The position numbers and the translations under genes are program-made. A DNA stretch of 64,000 nt from positions 744,001 to 808,000 of the forward strand of contig JALUTQ010000040.1 of NCBI GenBank assembly GCA_032718865.1, in the 5' to 3' direction. This document shows, piece by piece, positions 55,253 through 64,000 of this stretch (the first letter of the stretch is position 1; the number at the start of each line of letters is the position of its first letter). The stretch comes from Tilletia caries (taxonomy: Eukaryota > Basidiomycota > Exobasidiomycetes > Tilletiales > Tilletiaceae). A model generated the notes under the pieces. It had not been told where the DNA came from. It made no database searches and saw only the letters and a list, made by a program, of their open reading frames with translations.

Positions 55253-58200
55253 ATGAACAACGATCAAGAACGCCGAGACGAGAAGCGCATCTGCTTGCTC
55301 GATGGCGAGAACTGGCCCAAGTGGGAGTTCCAGATCGAAGAAGTGCTGCGCGGCAAGAAGCTCTGGAAGGCGGTCGAACCCGGGACCGCACCAGCAGCAA
55401 ACGCGAGCACCGAGAAGAAGGAGGAATGGGACGAGAAGTGCGACGCCGCCTTCTCTACCATGTCCCTCAACTGCGCCGCCGATATCCAAGGAGACATCGC
55501 CGGCAAGAACAAGGAGCGACGAACCGCTGGCGAACCGCGCCTGACACCGAAGGAGCTGTTCGACTGCCTTCGCGAGGAGTACGCTCCTCAGTCCCTTCAA
55601 GCCGTCCTTCGCATCCGCCGAAAGCTCGCAGCCGCCCTCGCCGAGCCCCCGGCATCCATGCGCGATCACATCTCAGCGCTGTCCGGCTTCTACACCCAGC
55701 TCGCCGAGATCGGCCGCCCCACGTCCGAGGACGAGCGCTGTATTGCGCTGCTCAACAGCCTCCCGACGCCCTACCGACACTGGGTCAAGAGCCACAAGAG
55801 CATCACCAGCTGGGCGGAACTCCGAGTCGGCATCCTCGAGGAAGAAGACGACATCAACACAGAGGACGCCAAACACGCGCCAAGCAAGAACGAGACGGTG
55901 TTCTTCGTCGGACCCTCAACGACAGGGGGCACACAAGGTTCCAGCAGCAGCGGAAACAGCAACAGGGGCAGCGGACAGAGCCGAGGTGGTTCCCGCGGCC
56001 GAGGAGGCAGAGGAGGTTACAGGTTTCCCTACAGGTGCCATATCTGCAAGCAAGAGGGCCATCAGATGAACGAATGCGTCCACAAGCCCAAGCACGACCA
56101 GTTCCTGCAGTCACTGCAGTCAGGCGCCCCACACGATCGAGCAGCGGTCGCAGTAGAGCAGCCCCCCGAGCCACAAGGAGGAAACGGCAGCGTCGGCGAC
56201 TTTGGCCTCGAGTTCACGTTTTCCGTCGGATCCGAGCACCCGCACACCAGCTTCTTCATCCTCGACACTGCCAGCACCCGTCACATCGTCAAGAGCAAGG
56301 GGAACCTCACGGAATACCGATTTGCCCCGCCTGGAAGCGGCATCGAGTGCGCCAACGGGGGCATGATGGCCGTGGAGGGCTATGGAACCCTCAAGGTCAT
56401 CACAGAGGAAGGTAACATCATCACCCTGCAAGACGTCGCGCACTGTCCCTCCACGATAGGCAACCTCATCGGCGGCAAGAGGCTCACGAAAGCCGGGTGC
56501 CGGATCACCTTCGACGACGCGTCTGCCACGGTCGTGACTGCAGAGGGAGGCCATCCGGTCATGCGAGCAGAGGTTCGAGGCGGCAGCTGGGTCGTTCGGC
56601 TGCACACCATTCAAGACATCGCTGCGCTCGTCAAGGGAGAGCCCGACATCGATCCCGTGGCCGTTCACGCCCACCGTTGCTTGGGACACGTCAACGAGAA
56701 GGTCCTCAAGGCGGCAGCTGCTTCCGGCCTCATCCCTGACCTCCCCAAGACCCTGGGTGACATCGGCTTTTGTTCGGCCTGCGCGCAAGGTAAGCTGGCC
56801 AGGACTCCCCATCATCGCCTCTCTCCACTCGAGCGAGCAACACGAGCAATGGAACTGATCCATGTTGACACCTTCGGCCCCGAACGCATGCAGGACTCGA
56901 AATCGTTGGGAGGATCTAAGTACGGATTGGTATTGGTCGATGACTTCACAAAACACGTCTGGGTCAAGCTTCTCCTTCGCAAGTCCGACGCGATCAAGTC
57001 GATCAAAGCGTTCTGTCTCCAAGCGTCGACGAGACTCCCGAGTCTCCCGATCAGCCGTGTACGAACGGATGGCGCCTTGGAATTCAAAAGTGCGGATCTG
57101 CATGAATTTTGGCTGAATCGAGGTGTGACACATGAGGTGACGGCGCGGTACTCGCCGCAGAGCAACGGGGTGGCGGAGAGGAACATCAGGACACTCACAG
57201 AGATGACTAGGACGATGCTCATTGCGGCAAACCTGCCGACGTTCTTTTGGCCTGCGGCGGTCGAGACAGCAGCGCGAATCAAAAACCGCGTGACCGCATC
57301 AGGACTGAAAGAAGGCAAGACGCCTCACGAGATGCTGTTTGGGAAGCCTCCCGCGCCGGAAGACTTCAGGCCGTTCGGATGCGTTGCTTGGGCCAAGAAG
57401 GCGAGCACAGAGCGACACGGCAAGTTCGACCCGAAGGCAAGGCCCTGCGTATACCTCGGCCCAGAATTCAGGGGTGCGTCTCGCCTTTGGGATCCTGCGA
57501 CGGAGAAGGAGATCGTTGAGCACTCTGTGACATTCGATGACCATCGAGACGCCAGCGCGCTCGTGTACCCCGGACAGCAGCGGCTCACGGATGCGCCGGG
57601 CGTCACCAGCGCCTCAGCCCGTCCCGCACCAGCCCCTGCAGTACCACCAACAGCAGCACCACCAGCTCCTCCCTCGGGACAGCCCGCTCTCGCCCCCGCT
57701 CCCGTTCTCATCCGTGCCATGCAGACGGTGCTCGACAAGGACATCGTGCCCGACGACGTCGTCGACTCGGCGAGGACGATCGCGGGAGGGAACCCGGTCT
57801 CGCCCCGGACCCTCTCAACCTTGACGACCCGGCTGAGGGAACGGACAAACCAGATTGCGCGGGGAGCAGCAGGGGAACAGCCTGTGAGAGAGGGAGCAGG
57901 TCAGGAAGCTGAGGGAGGCGAATCTGGGGAAGGAAGGTCAGCTGGAGCACAGCGGGTGGCAGAGGGAGAAGAGAGTCGGAATCAGGAGAGAGGACGAGAG
58001 GGACATGAGCGCAGGAGCGGTCGGATTGCGGGAGAGGAGCCACAGTTTGGGATGCTGTCGGGCGGCCGGAAGCGCAAGGAACCAGGCGATGCTTGTTTCG
58101 CTGTGTTGGACCCTGAAGACGTGGGATACGACGATCCGCGGACGGTATCGGAAGCCCTGCGACGCCCGGACAGACAAGCATGGCTCGCAGCCATGAACGT

Positions 58201-59733
58201 GGAAATCAAATCGCACAAGGACAGAGGCACCTGGAGGATCGTGAAGCGACGAGGACAGAACCTGGTCACGTCGAAGTGGGTCCTTCGCCTCAAGAAGAAT
58301 GCAGATGGCAGCATTCAGAAGTACAAGGCCCGCCTAGTCGCTCGAGGTTTCACACAAGTCGAAGGCGTCGATTTCGATGAGACTTTTGCGCCAACATCAA
58401 GACTCCAGAACATGCGACTCCTGCTCGCAACCGCCGTTGCTCTGAACTTGGACGTCCACCAGATTGATTACGAGACGGCATACCTCAACGCGAAGCTCCA
58501 GAACGAGATCTACATGGAGCCCCCCGAAGCCATGGACCTGCTCGGACACGACATAGCCCCCGACGACGCCTTGCAGCTCAATCTCGCACTATACGGCCTC
58601 AAACAATCTGGTCACGAGTGGCATAGGGTCCTACGCGAAGCGCTCAAGACTCTGGGATTCGGACAGTGCAAGGTCGACCCGACGATGTTTGTGCGAGAGG
58701 GAGACAGTCCGGCCATGCTCCTGGTTTATGTCGATGATATTCTCGTTGCGGCACCAAAGGGCGGCGGAATTGAAGGCGTCAAGAAAGAGCTCCTAAGTCT
58801 CTTCAAGGGGACGGACTTGGGCCCGGCACATCACTGTCTCGGTATTCGCATCAGTCGGAATTGGGAGAACGGGACGATCACTCTGGACCAGGAACGGTAC
58901 GCCAAGGAGGTCCTCTCGCGCTTTGGCATGACGGAATGCAATCCAGCCAAAACACCAATGGATCAGAAAGCCAGTCTCCGAAAGGCAACAGACGACGAGG
59001 CTCGGGCGGACAAGAGAGAGTTCCAGGCCATCGTTGGCTGCCTGGCTTACCTAGCGCAGGGGACGCGGCCCGACCTAGCCTATGCTGTCAGCACCCTCGG
59101 CAGATTCAGCTCCGATCCCACCGAAACCCACCGCATCGCCGCCAATCGCGTCCTTCGGTACTTGAAGCGGACATCAGGCGCAAAGTTGACCTTCGGAGGA
59201 CAGAAGGACGGCAACGTTAGCCTCGAAGGCTTCGTTGATTCGGATTGGGCGGCGGACCGGGACGACAGGAGGTCGACCTCCGGCTTCGTGTTTACTGTGG
59301 GCGGAGGAGCGGTATCGTGGGGCTCCCGGAAGCAGGGAGCAGTGGCGCTCTCGACTGCTGAGGCAGAATACGTGGCGGCAGGGGGGGTGCCGGGCGCGAG
59401 TCACTGATGCTCAGCGGCGTTCTCAAGGCAGCCGGTCAGGACATGGGTACCGTGACGGTCCATTGCGACAACCAAGCTGCGATTCAACTGGTCAAGAATC
59501 CCGGGTCCCATCACGACCGGAGCAAGCATATCGACATCGCGCACCATTGGATTCGGGACAAGACGCAAGAGGGAGCCTTCGCCTTTCAGTACATCCCCAC
59601 CGACATAAACCCGGCCGATGCCTTCACCAAGCCGCTAGGACAAATCAAGCATTATCAGCACGCCCAAGCAATCGGGATGGCATTGGCAGCAGGAGCATGG
59701 AGGCCTGGTCTAGAGGGAGACTTGGAACAGTGA
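55253..59733 (+). CDS. Copia Gag-Pol polyprotein with a frameshift near the C-terminus
   Basis: A 1384-codon frame runs from 55253 to TGA at 59407. It has a Gag region, a CCHC knuckle (CHICKQEGHQMNEC, about 260-275), an aspartic protease (FILDTASTRHIV, about 335), an integrase HHCC finger (HRCLGHVNEK, CSACAQGK, from about 472) and DDE residues in HVDTFGP, RTDGALEF and NGVAERN (about 538, 604, 642). Reverse transcriptase (LVARGFTQVEGVDFDETFAP, LLVYVDDIL near 1159) and RNase H (FVDSDWAADRDDRRSTSGF) follow. The RNase H C-terminus (VHCDNQAAIQLVKNPGSHH, SKHIDIAHHWIRD) continues in another frame to TAG at 59733. The break lies at a run of seven G (59381-59387). A homopolymer error or a real 1-base deletion fits better than programmed frameshifting at this position. 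Confidence 0.95.
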
Positions 59734-59750
59734 GCTGTGCTGAGAGGGAG

Positions 59751-59864
59751 TGTGGGAAACGGTGACCATGCGTGGAGGTGGAGGCAGCTTGCCCACTGTA
59801 CCTTTTCTTTCTCCCTGTCTTCTCCTTCCTGTCTTCTGCAATATACAAGTAGTCAGTATTCACA
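59751..59864 (+). repeat. 3' LTR of the copia element
   Basis: 114 bp, identical by eye to the 5' LTR and followed by the AACAT duplication. Confidence 0.95.
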
Positions 59865-61162
59865 AACATGAATCAATACACCGCCAACCTTTTTAAATGG
59901 TCTAGGGAGGGTGGCGAGCCTGAGAGGGTCTGAAGACTGTCAGTGAGCGGTGTCTGAAGTCTTCTAGACCCCTTTTTCAAAAGAGTCTTCATAGTATTTT
60001 GCGAAAATCATCTTCAGACCCTCCCTAAGAGGGTCATGAGAGTGTCCTGCACATGGGAAGGTCCTCAAACCTTCCAAGGCGGAGGATCGTGGGACTCTCC
60101 TACACTGCCAATCGTCCATGGAGAACTGGGGATAGTCCTCAGCACGACACGTGAGGATTATCCTCGACGATATCGTGCGATCATCTTACAACCCTCGTGG
60201 GATCCACGAGATCTGAGGAGATCCTCAGATAAATGAGCATCGCCTGGCATATTTTTTGTACAACGTTATTTATTTCTGAACACCAGGTCCTAATTGAGCG
60301 CGTCAGCCAGCATTTGAATGATCCCCATGCTCTGGATTCCTGACCTGGGTGCGTACCTTACCAGAGTGTTCCCCTAACTTTTTCGCCTTGTTGAATAACA
60401 GGTCGCTGGGGGCTGGGAGTGGGATTTAAATACAGACTTAGTCAACAAAGTTAAGTAGCAGCAACTTACGCCTTGGAACCATAGTGACCTGGCTGTCGGC
60501 TGAAGCCCAGAGGCCAGGGTGTCCCTCAGACTCGATGTGGACCTCAGACCCTTATGACCTGGTAGAGATGTGCGAAGACGTGACTGGGGGGGCGTCCTCT
60601 CCCCCTCCCCTTTTTCGCGAATCTTTTTGTATCAGAAAGGTCACCAAATCTCAGCCCAGCACGGCTACGCAGAAGCTCAAGGTAGCTTCGCTACCCTTCG
60701 TCTGCTTCGCCATGCGGCTGCGACTTGCGATCGTAGCTACGAGCATCTATATCATTGTCCATGTAACATTTTTGAATGTTGATCAAACTTGCGTGAAAAA
60801 GGGATTGAGGAACTTCACACACGTAATCATCCCGCACGGCTGTATCTACCAAGGAAGCAGAAAGCAAAGAATGATATGTCATATGATGGCTTCGCGCAGA
60901 GAGAGACAATTGACTAACAAGACGGAGAATAGCTGCGAGCGCAATGAAGATAAGATTAAAAGACTGAGGAGAAAAAAGCGTGAGGCTAATGCAGAAGGAG
61001 AGGTTAGGGGATAGGAAACATAAGCGGCCGGGGAAGCAGACGGAAGGGACGTAGAAGACGGGTGAAGGCTGAGACCGGAGACGAATGGGCAAAGGAATGC
61101 CAACAGAGCTTGATGCGAAGGTAAGGGAATATAGAAGAGGCAAGAGCACAGCAGAAAGAAAG

Positions 61163-61212
61163 TCAGATCAGGTCAGGTCAGGTCAGGTCAGCCGTCAGGT
61201 CAGGTCAGGTCC
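61163..61212. repeat. (AGGTC)n tandem repeat
   Basis: About eight copies of the pentanucleotide CAGGT/AGGTC with one interruption (CAGCCGTC). Confidence 0.8.
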
Positions 61213-61261
61213 AGTGTTGAACATACTATTGGAGTATGGAACCCTGGGCGACTTGAGAGAG

Positions 61262-61640
61262 GAGAAGCACAATGGTGACGCCGAAGGTGGCCACCGACGA
61301 CGGACACATTGACCTCGGCGGGCTTGACGTTGGCAATGTCGAAGTGGAAGGTGGAGGCGCGTGTGATGTCAAAGGTGGTGACCCGTGACACAGAACAGAC
61401 TGTACGAAGATATGCAGTGATGAGCACCATTTTTAACTCATGAAGCGTCAGAGCCGTTAGAAGAAGGAGAGCGGGGGTCGGGGGAAAACCCACCGCTTGG
61501 GGTCGTAAAGACTTGAAGACCTCGGCGACGATGGGCACGGTGGAGTTGACGGGGTTGGAGATGACGAGGTGGTGTGCTTTGGGAGCAACCTTGGCAGCGG
61601 CTTTGTCGAGGGAGAGAGCTGTCCGATGGGGCATGGTGAG
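61262..61640 (-). pseudogene. Captured malate dehydrogenase fragment with an intron
   Basis: On the minus strand, KAAAKVAPKAHHLVISNPVN followed by STVPIVAEVFKS matches the conserved core of mitochondrial/peroxisomal NAD malate dehydrogenase. After an intron (61400-61493, GTGGGT...TACAG), GVTTFDITRASTF and then EVNVSVVGGH match the next conserved blocks. The order and spacing are those of the real enzyme, but several conserved residues are changed, the part before the NAD core and the part after VVGGH are missing, and the frame runs out near 61200. I infer a fragment captured at DNA level by the surrounding transposon, not a functional gene. Confidence 0.7.
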
Positions 61641-62268
61641 TGAGGAAAGTCAGTCTACTCATCTTGACGACGTCGACCGGATTCATAAGAGCAGAGAGCT
61701 GAAAAACGAATGGATGAGTAAGGACCTAACCCGGAGCACCTGATGCAGATGCGCGTATAAACACGAGGCTCACCTTGGATGACGATTCGGGAGTGCTGAC
61801 TGCTGGGCCGGACTCAGAATGGGAACAAAGCAGAGACTGGTATGGGTAAGTGGTATCAGCCATCAGGTTAAGCAAGAAAAAGCAAAACAGCGGTGAGCAT
61901 CATTAACTTGAACCTTGGTGAGCAGAGAGCGGTTAAAAAAAAGAAATCGAGGGAGGGGGATTGTTCAATTCGCATGATGCTTGTCGGGCTTCGATGGAAG
62001 CGTGAAGAAAGGCTGGCGGTGTTGGTTGTCGTCTGTCGAGTGTCGAAATGAACTGATTACGTATGCAAGATTTCTGCACTCTGTGCTTATGTAAGGAAAA
62101 CCAAACTTTGGCTCAAGGACAGATCAGTCAATTCTGATGCTACAACCACGAAACCTGTGCCAGAAGTTGCAGGACTAGATTTGGTCAAGGGTCTACTGAT
62201 TCAGAATGGTGTGTTGTGTTGGTAGTTGCGAAGAAAAGTCCCAAACTACGAGCCTGAATGGCAAAAAG

Positions 62269-62282
62269 CTTACGGCCGTAAG
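62269..62282. repeat. Perfect 14-bp palindrome
   Basis: CTTACGGCCGTAAG, followed at about 62306-62322 by an imperfect hairpin (CCTTAACTAAAGTTAGGGG). It lies inside element sequence. Confidence 0.7.
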
Positions 62283-62388
62283 GCGGGAGCCGCCCTATAA
62301 CCCCTTAACTAAAGTTAGGGGAATTCGTGTTTCCAAAATTATGTCACACAATATATTTTAAAACTGGAAGTATCTGTTATGTGCTACG

Positions 62389-62475
62389 GCGCTCGTGGTT
62401 TAGTGGTAGCACCGCTGGATTCAGAAAAACAAGTCCCGGGTTCGAATCCGGGTGTGAGTGGTTTTGTTTTTTTCA
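62389..62475 (+). other. tRNA-like Pol III unit with T-run terminator
   Basis: A box TGGTTTAGTGG (62396-62406), B box GGTTCGAATCC (62439-62449) in a pairing T arm, and a T7 run at about 62467. The anticodon and acceptor stems do not pair well, so it is a degenerate tRNA or SINE head. Confidence 0.4.
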
Positions 62476-62817
62476 CTCATTTTTTTGGATTTCTGAGGAT
62501 GATCGTGGGCTTAACATCTCGTGCGACTCTCAACGATTGAGCCCAAAATGATCGTGGGAAGTCCTGGGTCGGGTTAGCCTCACTTAGCCTCACGATGATC
62601 CTGCGAGATCCTCGCGATGGGTGAGGATCCTCGCAGCCGACTGGCAGTGTAAGCAAATGAGGATCCTAATATGGTCCAGATGAAGACCCACAGGGACCAC
62701 TCAACTCTAAGAAGCCCCAGAACGGCGCGATTCACCTGCTGCCGCGTCGTGGAGATGTTGAGTGTGTTGTGGGTGCAGTATATATTGTCGCAGTGGGAGT
62801 TACAGCATTGTGAGAAA

Positions 62818-62902
62818 GTCACGATAGCGCAGTGGTTAGAGGGTCTGATGCGAGAATGGAAGGTCTCGTGTTCGATCCCCGATCCAATCAAGAAATTTTT
62901 TT
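62818..62902 (+). other. tRNA-like Pol III unit with T-run terminator
   Basis: A box TAGCGCAGTGG (62825-62835), B box GTTCGATCC (62870-62878) and a T7 run at about 62896. Spacing between the boxes is that of a tRNA, but the anticodon stem is not conserved. Confidence 0.4.
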
Positions 62903-63059
62903 AAACGATTTTTGTCACGTATGACCACCTCCCAGGATATTTCGGGTCAGAGGGTCTCAGTCGCGGGCAGGAGTGACTACATGGAGGGTCCATCTGTGAG
63001 ACCCTCTCACGACATTTATGTGAAGGGTCCCCAGGCCCTTACGATAGGTCGGCGGTGTA

Positions 63060-63313
63060 ATGGTGCAACGAAGCGAGAAGGCTCCAGCTCGGGGTTTGGA
63101 CTTTGGAGACCAACACCACTTCGTCTCGCTCATCCCATCGTCCTTCTTGCGGCGGCCGATCCGCCGATCCGCCGTGACACGCTAATTTATCCGCCCGCTT
63201 TTTCCGTGGTAAAGTCTCCTCCTTTCCTTTCCCTCTCTTGCCCTTCTTTGCAAGTTGCCTCCCTCATCCATGCTCGCCGACCGGACTAGGAATCAAGAGG
63301 AACAAACGAAAGT
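63060..63313. other. Promoter region of the RPC17/RPC9 gene
   Basis: About 250 bp between the transposon end and the start codon, with pyrimidine-rich tracts around 63215-63255. No other gene. Confidence 0.4.
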
Positions 63314-64000
63314 ATGCGAGTCCCAAACGCTAGAGTCGCGCTCATCTGCGACCATGAAGCCCTCGAGCTCGCGCGGAGCTACAGTCGGGCTCGAAAGCCT
63401 GATTCACGATCATCACAAGGCGCCTTCGTTCCTTTAAAATCTGGCATCGACAACCTCAACACCATCCACTACGAAGTAAGTCTTTCATCCTAGGTTATTC
63501 TTTACTTATACAGCGCTCTCCTCTGCTGATTCTGTTATTTATGTCTGCCCAGCTTATGACACATTTGACATCCCTGGACCGACCAAGACCATGTTTGCGT
63601 CAAACACCAGCAGGCATCACTGCCTTCCTCACCGCCCTCCAAACGGCCGGATTCAGTCCATCCGCATCCCTCGGTCCAAGGAGAGAAGAAGCTCTGGCAG
63701 ATTATCAACTCACCAAGTCGGAGCGATTGATGCTCGTCAACCATGCCCCGACCTCACAAGTTTTTCTCAACACTGTGAGTCCATCCTTCGCGTGCCAAAG
63801 TGAACTTGAACATTGCTGGACACTGCTCATCGCACCTCCTGTGAAACCTACAGCTCATCGAAGAATGTTTCGTTCGCTTCACGCCAGAGCAGATCGAGAC
63901 GATCCTCGCCCTCGTCCGCGAGCATCTCTTGCCTGCCGATGGTCAAGTCAATGGCGCAGCCGACCACAACGGCAATGGGGACGATGCTGGCGGCGAAGAT
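63314..64000 (+). CDS. RPC17: RNA polymerase III subunit Rpc17/RPC9 (partial, runs off window)
   Basis: Three exons are visible: 63314-63475, 63553-63774 and 63854-64000 (open at the window end). They encode 177 residues. The N-terminus (MRVPNARVALICDHEALELA) and the core (LTKSERLMLVNHAPTSQVFL, then LIEECFVRFTPEQIETILAL) match the RPC9/Rpc17/CRCP family, which pairs with Rpc25/RPC8 to form the Pol III stalk that contacts TFIIIB. The helical HRDC-like core is followed by an acidic Gly/Asp-rich tail that continues past the window. Both introns are in phase 0. It is longer than the yeast protein in the linker (about 75-115). Confidence 0.88.

Larger units (their letters stand above)
55104..59864 (+). 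mobile_element. Ty1/copia LTR retrotransposon, young insertion
   Basis: Two 114-bp LTRs (55104-55217 and 59751-59864) that I read as identical base for base start TGTG and end CACA. They are flanked by a 5-bp duplication AACAT (55099-55103 and 59865-59869). Directly after the 5' LTR is GGTTATGAGC, which is complementary to the anticodon region of initiator tRNA-Met, matching the half-tRNA priming known for Drosophila copia and yeast Ty5. A purine tract TGAGAGGGAG precedes the 3' LTR. The internal order Gag-protease-integrase-RT-RNase H is that of Ty1/copia. Confidence 0.97.
60103..62649. mobile_element. Inner TA-flanked TIR element carrying a malate dehydrogenase fragment
   Basis: CACTGCCAATCG at 60103 pairs with CACTGCCAGTCG on the other strand at 62649, again with TA outside (60101-60102 and 62650-62651). 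GAGGAT-type motifs are frequent near both ends. The interior holds a captured gene fragment, an AGGTC pentanucleotide array and a tRNA-like unit. No transposase was recognised. Confidence 0.45.
59879..63057. mobile_element. Outer TA-flanked TIR element (3.2 kb)
   Basis: CACCGCCAACCT at 59879 is matched, on the other strand, by CACCGCCGACCT at 63057. TA lies outside each end (59877-59878 and 63058-63059). The subterminal regions share GAGGGTCT / AGACCCTC motifs. The short TIR makes this less certain than the other elements. It encloses the next entry. Confidence 0.45.

Noticed and set aside
55321..57133. Long ORFs in other frames of the copia element (for example + 55321-56415, - 56120-57133)
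   Set aside because: They overlap the clear Gag-Pol frame and carry no recognisable domains; they are shadows of a GC-rich gene.
59381..59407. Programmed frameshifting in the copia element
   Set aside because: The break is inside RNase H, not at a Gag-Pol boundary, and sits on a G homopolymer; a deletion or base-calling error is simpler.
60484..61014. 176-codon ORF in the 60-62 kb element
   Set aside because: No domain, no start context and a composition unlike the genes; probably chance in element DNA.
60369..62324. A third nested TIR pair (TTCCCCTAACTTT at both ends)
   Set aside because: Only about 13 bp match and no target duplication was found; it may be chance or subterminal sequence.
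1..64000. CRISPR arrays, operons, riboswitches, rRNA genes
   Set aside because: No regularly spaced repeats or rRNA sequence were seen, and the gene structure is eukaryotic throughout.

Overview
This window is nuclear DNA of a fungus, most likely a basidiomycete and possibly of the smut (Ustilaginomycotina) lineage. The evidence is high-GC genes broken by many short introns (about 60-110 bp, GTRNGT...YAG), conserved housekeeping genes of fungal type (PRO2, COQ6, GEP4, a SCY1-type pseudokinase, an EF-hand MscS channel, RNA polymerase III subunit Rpc17/RPC9), and small secreted cysteine-rich proteins interspersed with transposable elements. The smut placement is inference; the fungal assignment is firm. 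There is no operon, CRISPR array or prokaryotic signal.

Layout. 0-18.9 kb is gene-rich: an unrecognised ORF at the left edge, an NBR1-type autophagy receptor (-), PRO2 (+), a TE-and-relic interval with a decayed secreted-protein gene (8.2-12.0 kb, including a Tc1-like MITE), a 14-exon SCYL2-type pseudokinase (+), and an acylaminoacyl peptidase (-) whose reading frame requires a 7-nt microexon. 18.97-20.96 kb is a 2-kb terminal-inverted-repeat (TIR) element with a 6-bp target duplication. 22.3 kb holds a small secreted protein gene.

23.2-29.8 kb is a transposon island several layers deep: a TA-flanked outer element, a TIR element with three internal repeat units, a hAT-like element inside that, another hAT-like element inside that one carrying a piece of an intron-containing gene, and separately a Gag-only LTR element (TR-GAG type) whose 3' LTR is split by a Harbinger-like MITE. 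Each layer is supported by paired termini; four also show matching target duplications or an intact comparison copy.

31-34 kb holds two further small predicted secreted proteins. 34.6-43.7 kb is again conserved: GEP4-like phosphatase (-), COQ6 (-), a Whi5/Nrm1-like putative cell-cycle repressor (+) sharing a short divergent promoter with COQ6, and a GT31/fringe-like glycosyltransferase (-). 44.2-49.9 kb has a hAT MITE and then a cluster of one family of small secreted cysteine-rich proteins with a fixed four-exon design: two intact genes, one copy with a mutated splice acceptor, one relic, and one orphan promoter inside an inverted duplication. 51.0-55.0 kb is a 13-exon mechanosensitive channel gene (-). 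55.1-59.9 kb is a young Ty1/copia element with identical LTRs and one frameshift in RNase H. 59.9-63.1 kb is TA-flanked TIR element sequence that contains a captured malate dehydrogenase fragment and tRNA-like Pol III boxes. The window ends inside the RPC17/RPC9 gene.

There is little functional coupling between the genes: they are independent transcription units. The coherent theme is genome compartmentation: conserved genes sit in compact blocks, while predicted secreted proteins sit next to transposons and show duplication, inversion and decay. All exon coordinates were derived by eye from splice consensus, frame continuity and protein-family conservation; no search was run.
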